From Capsaspora owczarzaki ATCC 30864 (taxonomy: Eukaryota > Opisthokonta > Filasterea): a DNA stretch of 64,000 bases. Position 1 is the first letter of the stretch, and the number at the start of each line of letters is the position of its first letter. The DNA is taken from positions 283,939-347,938 of the forward strand of contig NW_011887299.1 in NCBI RefSeq assembly GCF_000151315.2, given 5' to 3'. A program made the translations under genes and the position numbers. Positions 34,659-46,543 of the stretch are shown one piece after another. The notes below the pieces were generated by a model that was given only the letters and a program-made list of their open reading frames with translations, did no database searches and was not told where the DNA came from.

Positions 34659-34987
34659 AGCTCATGAAGCATAACAAGGATGCTGACAAATGGCAGCACC
34701 GTCCTTTGCCTCTTGCTTGCCCTGTTGGCGTGGATGGTTGGTTGTTGGTACTGCTGCTTTTTCTGAGAATACATGTCTCACAGCAGCGTTCATTCATCAC
34801 AAGCGCCTGAGCTGAGCTGAGCTCACACCATGTTCTGCTGTCCTTTGCTCCTGCTTGCCTGTTTGGCTGTGATGACTTTGTCTTGTGATACCGCTTTCTG
34901 AGAATACCTGATTCTTACAGTAAACCGTTCATTCGTCCTTTTTTTGTTGTTCTGTTGTTGTTTTCACTTTGTCGCTCCCAGGCAATA
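34659..34987. other. Intergenic region carrying an imperfect tandem duplication
   Basis: About 98-bp copies at roughly 34701-34798 and 34840-34937 share tccttTGC..CTTGC..TGTTGGC and TTTCTGAGAATAC...CGTTCATTC blocks. Otherwise 3' UTR of the cupin gene and 5' flank of the next gene. Confidence 0.7.
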
Positions 34988-37927
34988 ATGCAGCCACCGC
35001 GCATTGTGATTCCAGCGCCAGTCACCAGCAGTGGCAATAACAGTAACATTAACAATGGCAATGGCAATAGCAGTGGCAGTATGGGAGCAGCAGTGGTTGC
35101 CGGGACGCCCACGCCGATTGCCGCGCCGGTGGCCGCTCCCGCCTTCCCACCGCCGTTGGCCACCAACATCACAAGCAGTACTACTGCGACCGTCAATGTC
35201 AATAGTGCCAACGTCGGGGCGCTCGCTGCCAATGCGGACGAGTCGCTGACACGAAGCAACACGCTGATCGATCTCTCGTCCCACGACGACGCTCACAATG
35301 ACAGCCTCACTCAAACCGACCATCATGATAAAGATGATGATGACGATGACGATGATGTCGGCAGGGGCGGTGGCGGGCTCTTCACGCTGGGCTCGTCCAC
35401 CACGTCCGCCAGCCACACCGACGCAGTTCGCTCCAGCAGCCACCCCGCCGAAGTCCCGCCAAGCGATGGCTCGTGCTGGTTCTGGGCAATGTCAAGCGAA
35501 TTGCTAGTGCGCCTGTTTGGCTATTGCGACGTCACATCGCTCAACAGCTTGGCTTTGGTAACGTTTTTTTTTTGTTTGTTTGTTTTGCTTCGATTCTGAG
35601 CGAATTTCACACCCTCTCAGAAGAATCACGCTGCTGAGAACAAGTAGTGTTGGATGTCTGGTTTGTTGGTACGGAACAAACTCTCACTGAAAAGCTGCTC
35701 TCCAGACTTGCAAAGGCTTGTACCAACTCTGTCGTGACACACACTTGTGGAAATCCGTCTACTTTCGACATTATGGCCCGACCATCGACTCGCCGAGCTT
35801 TTGCTGCTCATCGGTGCTGGGCGAAACTCCGACGCCGTTGGATCCGTGGTGGCAATCGCGGGCGGAATACACGCCGGCCGATGTCGACTGGCGACGCCAG
35901 CTCGCAGTGGTCGAGCGCACCTTGCAGGGCTGGTCGGAGGGCCATTTCAGCGTCTCGCGCATTTCCCGTCACAAGGATTTCGTGCGGTGTGTCGTGGGCC
36001 AGTTTGAGCGTGGCTTGATGCTCACTTGCGCCGGCAGCGTCAAGAAGCGCGAGTGCGCCGTGGGTCTCTGGGACGTCGAGACAACAGTGTGCAAAAAGTA
36101 CTTTCGCGCAAACCACACGGGTCCGATTTGGTGCATTTGCATTGTCAACGGCATCATGGTAACGGGCAGCGACGACTCCTCCATCAAAGTCTGGGACATT
36201 AGCGCCATCACGGAGAGCGAGGACGAGAATGCCACGCGTCGCTCAAGAACGAACAGCATTACCAGTACACATAGCACGAGTCTACCGGCGGATGATCATT
36301 GGTATGCCCCGACCAGCGACCATGCCTCCTCAGCCACTATTACCACTGCCGCTGCTGCTGCTGCTTCCGCGGCCGCTGCCGCTGCCGCCGCTGCATCAAC
36401 AGGAGCGGCCGGCGATGAGCCTGCAGCCGAGCCACCGGTATTGGACGAAGAGGATGCCCCAGAGACGGCCGATGTCCCGCTTTTCACGCTCGAGGGCCAT
36501 CGAAGCAGTGTGACTTGCCTGCAGTTGATGGAAGACGGTCGAACGCTCGTTACAGGCTCCCGAGATCGTACAATCAAGGTCTGGGATGTGATGACGGGCC
36601 AAATTCGCTTTTCCATCAATCTTGTCGGTGAGTCGGATGCAAACAGACGCTTTGTCGAATTATTGTTTTGATTGGTGTGTTTTTGGCCTGGCTTGGCTCA
36701 CTTTGAACCCCCGCCTTCCCCTTCCAAAAATGAACCACTTCCCCATCTTCCCAAAAACGCAACACAGGCCGAGTGACCTGCTTGCAGTGCTCTCGTAACC
36801 GTATCGTCGTCACAACCAATTGCGGCGAGATCAAAATGTTTGATTTGAACGACGGATACTTGCTGGCCGATATCCCGCATCCAGTGCGACCAGACGCCAT
36901 CACTGACATTACCTGCCTGTCCTATGTGAATGGCACCATTGCAATCGGCATGGACGACTACACGATTGGCGTTTGGCACTCTGAGGAGGTTGGCGGAACC
37001 GAGGAAGAGCCCGATTCGGACGAGGAGTTTGACCCCACGCTCGTCGCGGGTGACGGCGTTGCCGCCGTTGTAGCCGAGGAAGTGGCTCGTCGGCGCGAGG
37101 AGCTGGTCGATGTCAACATGTTGAACGACTTGGGGGAAGATGATCATCTCACATCCCAAAACACCGCCGCGAACTCTGCCGAGTCCGCCACATCAACAGC
37201 AGCATCCGCAGCAGCAGCGGCAGCAGCAGCAGCCTCCAACGGCACCGTGCCCATGGCCATCCCGACGTCCCGCGTGGAGGCATCGGCTACTCAGACCTCG
37301 TCGTCGTCTTCGGCACCAAACTCGCCCCACCCTTCCGGCCTGCGAGCCCGCTTGGCGGACCAGCTGAGTCGCGATCGTGAGCGAAGCCGGAGTCGCAGTC
37401 GCAGCCGGAGCCGATCGCGCAGCCGCAGCGTGCACGGGTTTGATGGCCTCGGCGGCGACAACACGCCTTGTGTTGTTGTGCGCCACCTGCACGCGCTTCG
37501 CGGTCATCGCGGCGGCATCTGCTGCCTCCAAATGGACGGCTACACGCTCATGTCTGGCGGCATGGACGGTCAAATGATTGCCTGGGACCTTGCCACTGGC
37601 GACCAGGTGCGTCAATTTGCCTTCCACAACAATGCAGTCACGAGTATTCAGTTTGATCGCATCATGGACATTGCTGCCTCGGGCTCTTGGGATGGTACCG
37701 TCAAGGTGTGGCGCTTTAGCACGGGCGACTGCTTGCATACCATTCGAGTGCATTCGGATCGAGTTTGGGCCATTCACTATGATCTCACGCACATGCTGAC
37801 CATCTCGTTGGACACGACCGTGACTTTTCCCCGCGGTGCCGCAACTGCAAGCGCCTGGTGCTGACGGGGTCGTGGGTGACCACGGCAGACCTTATGCTGC
37901 AAGGCTACAAGGCGGAGACGGCAATGA

Positions 37928-37977
<50 letters not shown>

Positions 37978-38222
37978 CTGCAGCACCGGCGCCCAGCACT
38001 GCAGACGAAGCAGGGCTGGTTGTCCCTGACGATGATCCCGACGATGTGTTTGAGCCGCCCAACCCCCATCCACCACCACCGCCGCCCTCCGTGTTTGGTT
38101 CACATTTGATCAAATGTCCCCGGTGCAACGGCGCACAGTATTGCTCCATGTGGTGTCTTGTTGAGGATGCTTCAAGCCACGAGCACACCTGTCGCACCAT
38201 TGTCGAAGCTCAAAGCCTGTGA
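34988..38222 (+). CDS. F-box and WD40-repeat protein with a MYND-like zinc-finger tail (3' end unresolved)
   Basis: Probable SCF ubiquitin-ligase substrate receptor. Exons 34988-35557, 35706-36627 and from 36768. A low-complexity N-terminus (Asn/Ser/Gly, then Asp-rich) leads to the F-box (MSSELLVRLFGYCDVTSLNSLAL / TCKGLYQLCRDTHLW). WD40 blades follow: GLWDVE, IKVWDI, LEGHRSSVTCLQ, IKVWDVMTGQ, IKMFDLNDGY, IAWDLATGDQ, VKVWRFSTGD. A long insert carries an RS-type SRSRSRSR run. After TISLDTTV the WD40 frame closes at 37864. The next frame gives DFSPRCRNCKRLVL and a third gives KCPRCNGAQYCSMWC plus His/Cys, together a split MYND zinc finger. Two frame changes (or an unrecognised intron, or a separate gene) are needed; a CAG15 repeat lies between. 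Confidence 0.75.
37931..37975 (+). repeat. (CAG)15 microsatellite between the two halves of the MYND-like region
   Basis: Fifteen CAG units, read as Ala or Ser depending on frame, at the point where the reading frame of the upstream gene is unclear. Confidence 0.95.
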
Positions 38223-38444
38223 GCGGCCTTGCATTTTTACACATGCTTCTGTACAAGTAATAAAAGAGTTGAAAAGACATGAAGACGCTTGCGTTGAATG
38301 ATGGGAAGGTTGGGTGATGTTATGTGGAACGTCGATTGTATTTCACGGAGCATTCCAACTGAGCCGAGTTGATGGCTTCATGTGTCCTGAATTGAATGGA
38401 TGGTTTTTTTTTTCACATGAATTCTTCGCTTCCTCTCGTGCCGA

Positions 38445-39635
<1,191 letters not shown>

Positions 39636-39945
39636 TGCACAGGAGGAAGTCGAGGAGGAGGAGGAGGAAGTCGAGGAGCAGGACGAGGCAACTGTGCAGA
39701 CGGCAGCGAGCAGAGAAACAGCGAGAAAGATTGACGAGCGACGCGTCTTAGAAACTTGGGAAAAAAGAGACTGAGGCCCTGAAAACTGTATGGAGTTGAC
39801 ATTGACGATGGACAGTACCGGTGACACCAGGGATGAGTCGAATAGTTGAAATGATGAATGTCGAGGTTGAACTCGAGATCACAATAGATCAAGATCGACT
39901 GTACATATTATTAACATGAAGGCAAGACATGACGACATTGGGGAT
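39636..39945. other. Intergenic region, thioesterase 5' flank / HUS1 3' flank
   Basis: 310 bp. It begins with a GAGGAG purine-rich block (39643-39690) just upstream of the thioesterase start. No gene is seen. Confidence 0.5.
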
Positions 39946-41554
39946 TTAGCAGGGAATGATGGGCAGCCGATAGGTCAAGGCCACACCGTCGTCAATCAGG
40001 AAGAGAATCACAGCTTTGCCTTCGACGATACCTGCCAAAAAAAAAGAAAAGAAAAAAAAAGAGATTGCAACGGTTCAGCACTTGCACACACTGCCGATGA
40101 CAGCTTCCAAATGCACGTACTGCAAATCACATTGGATGCCCCAACTTGGTGGCCATGAAGGAACTGAGCGAAATGCTTGATTGCGACACGAGCGACGGTG
40201 AATTGTTTGGGGTCTGTTGCTTCTTGCTCTGGCTGCAGGCCATCTCCTGACACACCCGATGACAAGCAATGCAAAGCAAAGTCAGATGGAGACCTGCCCC
40301 TTGACTAGAGTCTCAAAAACCCCAAAAACAAAAATCAACGCTTGAAAACAAAACACACTCACGCCACTCGGGATTCTGCAAGTTGGGAAAGGAGGCACGG
40401 ATTTCCAGCATGTCCGAGTCCACTCGAAGCCAAAACGTCTTGTCATTGTTGGCCGCAATGTCGAGGTGGCTGCTGATCGTCTTCATGCGCTCGACAACGT
40501 TGCGCAGCAGCTTGAGCGACGGCATGTAGATGGACACCTCGGGACGCGGTAAGACGGGCTCTTGGTAGTCGTCAATCAAGGAATGGTGCAAAATCAGCAT
40601 GGGAATCTGCTGGCAGAGCAGGCGGGGTCGACTGTTTTGTCCGGGTCGAGTGTTTTGAGGGCGCTGCGCTTTGAGAAAAATGCCAAAGAAGATGAGCGAG
40701 ATTCAGCCTGCCAAATGGTCAACAGGAAAAAGATGATGGCACTCACCAGCACGACATCGAGAACCAGGAATGGAGTTTCCTCCTTGCGGATCATGCGCAT
40801 GGTCACCGTGTCGGCGTTGTTGGCCGTTTTCAGCGCGCGTTGCAGCAAATCGAGCGAAATGTCGACCAGAATTTCATTGTTCTGATGTGTGCTTTGGATT
40901 CTGTATGTTTTAAAGATGGATGTCTTTGTTGTGTTGCACATGAGGTCGATTTGAGGTCAAATGGTGAGACATTGCTTGGGTTGACCAACGAACTCTGTAT
41001 GAACGACGTTGCTCTGCGTACCTGTGTGATGTCCGACCAGACGCGTGCTGCTCGGTCGGTCACATCGCTCTGCAGCACAAAGTGGAGTTGCGTTGGCGTG
41101 AATCGTATCACGCACTTGTGTGAGATTTTGGCCAGCGTGGCGACGATGCCTGTTGAAGGGAGTGCAGAGAGCGAGCGAGCGTCAGTCAGTTCAGTTCAAC
41201 GGCCAGTCAGTCAGCCGGCGTTGCGCGGCCAACACGTTTGGAGATGTGGCGGTGATGTCGGTTGTGGTAGTAGCTTCGGTCTGCGATGCCACGAGAAAGA
41301 GGGAACGGCTGGGTGGATTTTGCCGGGAAAACGAAAACGAAACGCGCGTTTCAGTTGCTTGCAACGCTCAACCTTCAACCTTCGAGTCTGTTCCACTTGA
41401 CTGGCTGAGTTGCATGAGTTCAGAGTGACTCGATCTTGCTACAAGGACATTTGGGTGTGTGCATGTGTGTGTGTGTGTATGTGTGTGTGGGACGAAACGC
41501 ACGCTGCAACTTGATGACATTGTCGACAATGTCAATGCTCGCTTTGAATCGCAT
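39946..41554 (-). CDS. HUS1: Checkpoint clamp subunit HUS1 (9-1-1 complex)
   Basis: PCNA-like subunit of the RAD9-RAD1-HUS1 DNA-damage clamp in the nucleus. Six exons (41503-41554, 41022-41149, 40747-40923, 40363-40609, 40121-40246, 39946-40031) give about 271 aa (human 280). Start MRFKASIDIVDNVIKLQ parallels human MKFRAKIVDG. Further matches: IRFTPTQLHFVLQSD, YRIQSTHQNNEILVDISLDLLQRALKTA, EPVLPRPEVSIYMPSLKLLRNVVERMK, FLHGHQVGASNVIC and C-terminal LTYRLPIIPC. The exon 3 acceptor was placed at 40923 because it restores SIFKTYRIQS opposite the human FFNEFQMEG. The gene diverges from the LRR gene across 363 bp. Confidence 0.92.
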
Positions 41555-41917
41555 GTGGGAGAAATGGAAGAGGAGTGAAAGCGTTGCGTTGCGGGAAGTC
41601 CACCCGCCATACGAGAATTACAACGACAATTTAGTATCAGGTTGAAGCGTAATGGCGATGGTTGTGGGGTGAAGGCGGCAACTTGAAAGAGTTCAACACA
41701 GGTCCAAACACAGCGACCGACTTTTATGCATTGCCAATCACCTTTTTCGCTCCGTTTGTGTTGCAAGAGCGGAACGGGATGCGGTGCATTCCACCAGATA
41801 TGGCCGTGGCTGAAGTGCAGGACTGTAGGTATTGAAGCAGCCCGTCCTGATTTGGGTTTTGTTTTGGGGCTCGGCTGCTTTTCGCGCTCAGTCGTTCGCT
41901 TGCATTGCCATTCCGTC
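41555..41917. promoter_or_regulatory. Divergent intergenic region, HUS1 / LRR protein
   Basis: 363 bp between two divergent starts. No obvious motif was found. An open frame continues upstream of the LRR start, so its true start could be earlier. Confidence 0.45.
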
Positions 41918-43674
41918 ATGACAGATATTCAAAGCTCTGGCAAAATGCTGCAAGAGGCGAACCAGCCAGCGCACCTGTCGTCTGAGAACATGACTCGCAG
42001 ACAGCGTGAGTTGTACGACAAAATCAAGACGTATGGATCCGACCGGATTTGGTAAGAAAGTGAAGAGGTTACATACGACAGCGTGAACTGATGAAATGGA
42101 GGACAGGTTTCTCGACCAACAGATTGGCGATGCTGAAGCTCAGGCGATTTCTGAGGCACTCAAAGTGAACACGACGTTGACTCAGTTCGGGTAAAACATC
42201 TCACTTTGACTGGTGCATGTGAGTGCGTGATATCAGCAGAGGGCAAACAGAGTGCTCACTGATGGACAGTATGGGCACGAATCAGATTGGCGATGCTGGA
42301 GCGACTGCAATTGCTGAAGCACTCAAAGTGAATGGGAAGCTGTATTGGGTCGAGTAAGCCACCTCCCTTTGACTGATGCATGAAATTGGATGATCTAGTA
42401 GCGTTTTCGGGAATCCATACTGATGGAATGATGGACAGGCTGGAGGATAACCAAATTGGCGATGCGGGAGCCCAGGCGATTGCCGAGGCACTCAGAGTGA
42501 ACACGACGCTGAAATATCTCATGTAAGGCATCTCACTTTTACTGATGCTTGTGAGTGGATGATTGAGCAGAGTGTTTTCGAATGATTCCTCATGGAAGGG
42601 ACGGACAGACTGTACGCGAACCGGATTGGCGATGCGGGAGCCCAGGCGATTGCTGAAGCACTCAAAGTGAACAAGACGCTGACTAGCCTCAGGTGCAGGA
42701 TCTCGCTTTGACTGAAGCATGTGAGTGGGTAAACCAGCAGAATGTTAAAGAGTGCTCACCGATGATGGAGGGGATGTGGACAGGCTGAGTAAGAATCAGA
42801 TTGGCGATGCTGGAGCCCAGGCGATTGCCGAGGCACTCAAAGTGAACACGAAGTTGGACATGCTCAAGTAAGGAAACTCAGGTGTATCGATGCCTGTGAG
42901 TGGGCGATTTCAGCAGAGGACATTGAGAGTGCTCATTGGTTGCGCATCGCAGTCTGAATTGCAACTGCATCGGTAAAGCTGGTGCTCAAGCGCTCAACAA
43001 GGCACAAAGCTGTCGATATAAGTAAGATGATTATCGTAGACAATCACAGATAACAGAGCCCACTGAACGTTTGTCTTTCTAGACTCGAGTTCGAGCTTGA
43101 AACCCAGACGACCTTAGTGGCATTGTGCGCGCTTCCGCGACCGACCACTGCCGAGGACGCTCAGAGCGTGTTTCACCTCCTCATGAGCGGATTTCAGTAC
43201 CACTCTGAAGCTGGCACCAACATGCAAACGTCGCCGCACTTGCCGAGGTTGCCAGCCGAGGTTGCTGAGCTCATCATGGACGCGGCTTGTTACTGGCCAG
43301 GGGTGCATGTTGTCGAACAATCCTGTCATGACCCAGATGAGAAGCCGCGGCCTGTGACAGTCACTGTGCCCAAAAGCACCGGTGGAAATGGCAGTCCGTT
43401 TCGTGTGCAAGTCGTCCAACTGCTTCGTGACAGGAGGGAGCATACCTACTTTCCAAGAGCCATTGACTGGATTATTCGAGATGAGCACGGTGCTGTTCGA
43501 TACAAGGGTGCTGCGACACCGGTTGCCTTCGATTCGACGATCGAGTTTGTGACGATGCGGGCAGCCGACCATGCACACATCCGACAAATGCGCGAGGGCT
43601 GGCAATTTGAAGTTCAGCCTGGCAAGGCGGCCTGCTATGTGCGTTTGGAATCGCTTTTCCTGGGGTACATTTAG
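41918..43674 (+). CDS. Leucine-rich-repeat protein (ribonuclease-inhibitor type) with unknown C-terminal domain
   Basis: Eight exons (41918-42051, 42107-42190, 42270-42353, 42439-42522, 42609-42692, 42784-42867, 42953-43021, 43083-43674), about 404 aa. Five consecutive exons are exactly 84 nt, each encoding one 28-residue LRR of the NLR/RNase-inhibitor type (xNQIGDAGAQAIAEALKVNTTL), and every intron is phase 2. A sixth, shortened repeat follows (NCIGKAGAQALNKA). The C-terminal ~190 residues start LEFELETQTTLVAL, include LPRLPAEVAELIMDAACYWPG (F-box-like look) and a beta-rich segment WIIRDEHGAVRYKG, and are not recognised. No signal peptide or transmembrane helix. Probably a cytosolic protein-interaction module. 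Confidence 0.85.
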
Positions 43675-44035
43675 AGGCACCTTGGTCTCGCCGTCGAGGC
43701 ACTGAGCAACTTACAGTATTAGGTTGGCACAACGAACTGCTTGTTCAACCGCCAAAAATCGTTTCTTCCAAAACCAACTCTGACTGATTGTCCACTGGTT
43801 TTCAATACAAACAGTGAACATTGTTCATAACGCTCTGCACCTTGATGTCGCTCGCAGTACATGTATTGTTGCTCTCGATCTGCCGTTCTTTCCAACACAC
43901 CTGCGCCAATCGATTTCTGGGAGTCGACTGTCCGCTCTAGCTGTAGATCTAGTGAGCAATGCTTTCATGTGTTTTTCGCGCAGTCGGTTTTTTTTTTTTT
44001 TTTTCGAACTTCCAGTTCCATCTCCATCAACAACA
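43675..44035. promoter_or_regulatory. Intergenic region upstream of UBA3
   Basis: 361 bp, including a 14-nt or longer T run just before the UBA3 ATG. Likely 3' UTR of the LRR gene and UBA3 promoter. Nothing else is seen. Confidence 0.45.
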
Positions 44036-44383
44036 ATGGACGCGTCGACTGAGACAGCCGCACAGTCCGGCGCACTCGACGCGACGGCGCCCAGTCCCGC
44101 CGTCGCCGGCAGCAACAACGCCAGACCCGCGAGCAACGCCATCGTCAGCAACACCAACACAGCAGCTGCAGCAGTAGCAGCAGCAGCAGTCGAGGACGAC
44201 GACACGGAGGGCGAGGGCGAAGACGTTGCGCCGCGCTTTGAGGACTGGGCTGGTCGCTGGGACCATATTGACAAGCTGCTTGTGCGCCGCGGCCCGTTCG
44301 CTCAGCCGACCTTCGAGCCATGCGTTGAGGTCAGCGGTGGTGCTTCTCTTGCATTGAATGAGTGGAGGGAAGAAGCGCGGCGG

Positions 44384-44420
<37 letters not shown>

Positions 44421-46254
44421 GGGTCATTGTGACCTGCACACAACGTCAGCGTTTCTCGGCTTTTGGCGCCTTTTTGGTGCATCTTGACTTCTTCGTTTCT
44501 TTGCGATTTGTTCCTCAACAATGTCATTGTGAGGGCTGCGGCTCTTCGTTCTGCATGGATGAAGAGCGTAATCTCAGATCGACCTGTGTGTGTGTTTGCT
44601 CACCATTCCTCTGCTTGTTGATGCTACAGCTTCGAGACTTTCTGCTGGAACAGTGCCGCATCTTGGTGATTGGCGCAGGTGGTCTTGGCTGCGAATTGCT
44701 CAAGGACTTGGCGCTGAGCGGGTTTCGCAACATTGACGTGATTGACATGGACACGATTGACATTTCCAACCTCAACCGCCAGTTCCTCTTCCGCCAGAAG
44801 GACGTCGGCCAGTCCAAGGCGCTTGTCGCTGCAGAGTTTGTCAACCGCCGGGTTGCGGGCTGCAAGGTCACCCCCCACTTTTGCAAAATCCAGGACAAGC
44901 CGGAGGACTTTTACCGCCAATTCCAGCTCGTTGTCTGCGGCCTCGATTCCATCCCTGCGCGTCGGTGGATTAATGCGCTGCTCGTTAGTCTGGTCCAGTA
45001 CAATGACGACAAGGAGATTGTTCCAGGCACCATGATCCCAATGATCGATGGCGGCACAGAAGGTAACTGTGTGCTGAGGTTTTTGCAGTTTTCTGTGAGA
45101 CTTTTTGTTGGACTAAGTTTTACCGCGCTGTTTTGTGTTGCGGGGTTGCTCTATCAAGGGTTTAAGGGCCAAGCAAGGGTCATTCTTCCTGGAATGTCGT
45201 CGTGCTTTGAGTGCTCGATTGACACCTTCCCACCTCAGGTAAGAATGATGGCGATGACGCCTTTTCCTCCAATCCGGTCTTTCACTGCAAACCAAAGCCT
45301 TTGCTGACCTCCACTGCAAACCAAAGCCTTTGCTGACCTCCACTCTTGTTGGTTTTTTTTAACCATTCTAGACCACATTCCCTCTTTGCACAATCGCATC
45401 GACGCCTCGTATTCCCGCCCACTGCATCGAGTACGCCAAGATTGTCCTTTGGCCGCAAGCCTTCCCAGGTCAGCGTTTGGTGCTTTTGATTGTAGGGTTG
45501 GGGGACTTGCTGAAAACTCTCGCGCTGACCAGCCACTCGTTGGTTTCGTTTCAATCAATCTCTGAGCGCAGACCGTGCGTTGGACACGGACGACCCAGAA
45601 CACATCAACTGGCTCTATCTGGAGGCGTTGAAGCGAGCCAATGAGTATGGCATTCAGGGTGTGACGTACCGCTTGACACAGGGTGTTGTCAAGAACATCA
45701 TTCCAGCTGTTGCGTCTACCAATGCAGTGATTGCCGCCGCGTGCGCCAGCGAGGCTTTCAAGCTCGCCACTGGCTGCAGCTCCCAGCTGAACAACTACAT
45801 GCAGTTCAACGGACAGGACTCGCTGTACACTTTTACGTTCGAGTACGAGCAAAAGCCAGACTGTCTTGTGTGCAGCAACATTCCTCTCGATTTCGCCTGC
45901 TCGGCGTCGGAGCCTCTTCGCGCTCTCGTTGAGCGCCTTTCCGAGCAACCATTGTACGAGTTTTGCATCGAGGCGGTTTGGATTGGCTTGTTTTTTTTCT
46001 GCTGGATTTTTCGCGCTCACCATTTTTTGTTGTGTGTTGTTTTGGCGACCTTCCTCAGCCAATTCAAGGCTCCTGGCATCCGTGGATTGGGCAAGACCTT
46101 CTACATGTCCGCGCCGCCAAGTCTCGAGCTGTCGACGCGTCCAAACCTTGATCGAACCCTTGCCGAGCTCGGTCTGCAAGACGGAGCCTTTTTGCAAGTT
46201 GCAGACGTCGCCGTCCCGCTTCCCGTCCAGCTCAAGCTTCAGTTCCGTCCTTAA
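44036..46254 (+). CDS. UBA3: NEDD8-activating enzyme E1 catalytic subunit
   Basis: Adenylates NEDD8 and forms the E1 thioester, feeding cullin neddylation. Six exons (44036-44329, 44630-45062, 45159-45238, 45372-45468, 45572 to about 45953, about 46059-46254), about 493 aa. A ~60-residue Ala/Ser/acidic leader precedes [18 protein letters not shown]. Then ATP-binding [49 protein letters not shown], the catalytic Cys in [30 protein letters not shown], Zn-binding cysteines DCLVCSN and the ubiquitin-fold domain with [15 protein letters not shown]. The last intron boundary is ambiguous: a GTACGA donor after SEQP(F) and acceptor before QFKAPGI best fits human LQMKSPAI, but a GTTTGG donor downstream also keeps frame. 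Confidence 0.92.
44393..44418 (+). repeat. GT microsatellite in UBA3 intron 1
   Basis: About 13 GT units within the first intron of UBA3. Confidence 0.85.
45283..45340 (+). repeat. Perfect 29-bp tandem duplication in UBA3 intron 3
   Basis: Two identical 29-bp units (45283-45311 and 45312-45340) sit between the exon 3 donor and the exon 4 acceptor. Confidence 0.95.
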
Positions 46255-46543
46255 ACGAGCGCCAATGCTATTTGAGAGGCGATTGTGTTCTGCAGCCTGC
46301 AATTCGCTGCGGAAGAAAAAAAAAACCACGGTTCTTTGTTGGTTTTTTTTTTTCGCGACCTGTCGCTCTTTTAATACATTTTTTTTTCGAATCATTCGCG
46401 TGATGGGCGTACAACTTCAGCTTGGTTGAACTGACAAACATAACATGAAATAGTGTTTACAAATGACCAACCAAAACAACAGCTAGACCAAGCGCAAATT
46501 AACAGCACGCAAACATCCAAAATACAAAGCAACAAAAGCGCAT

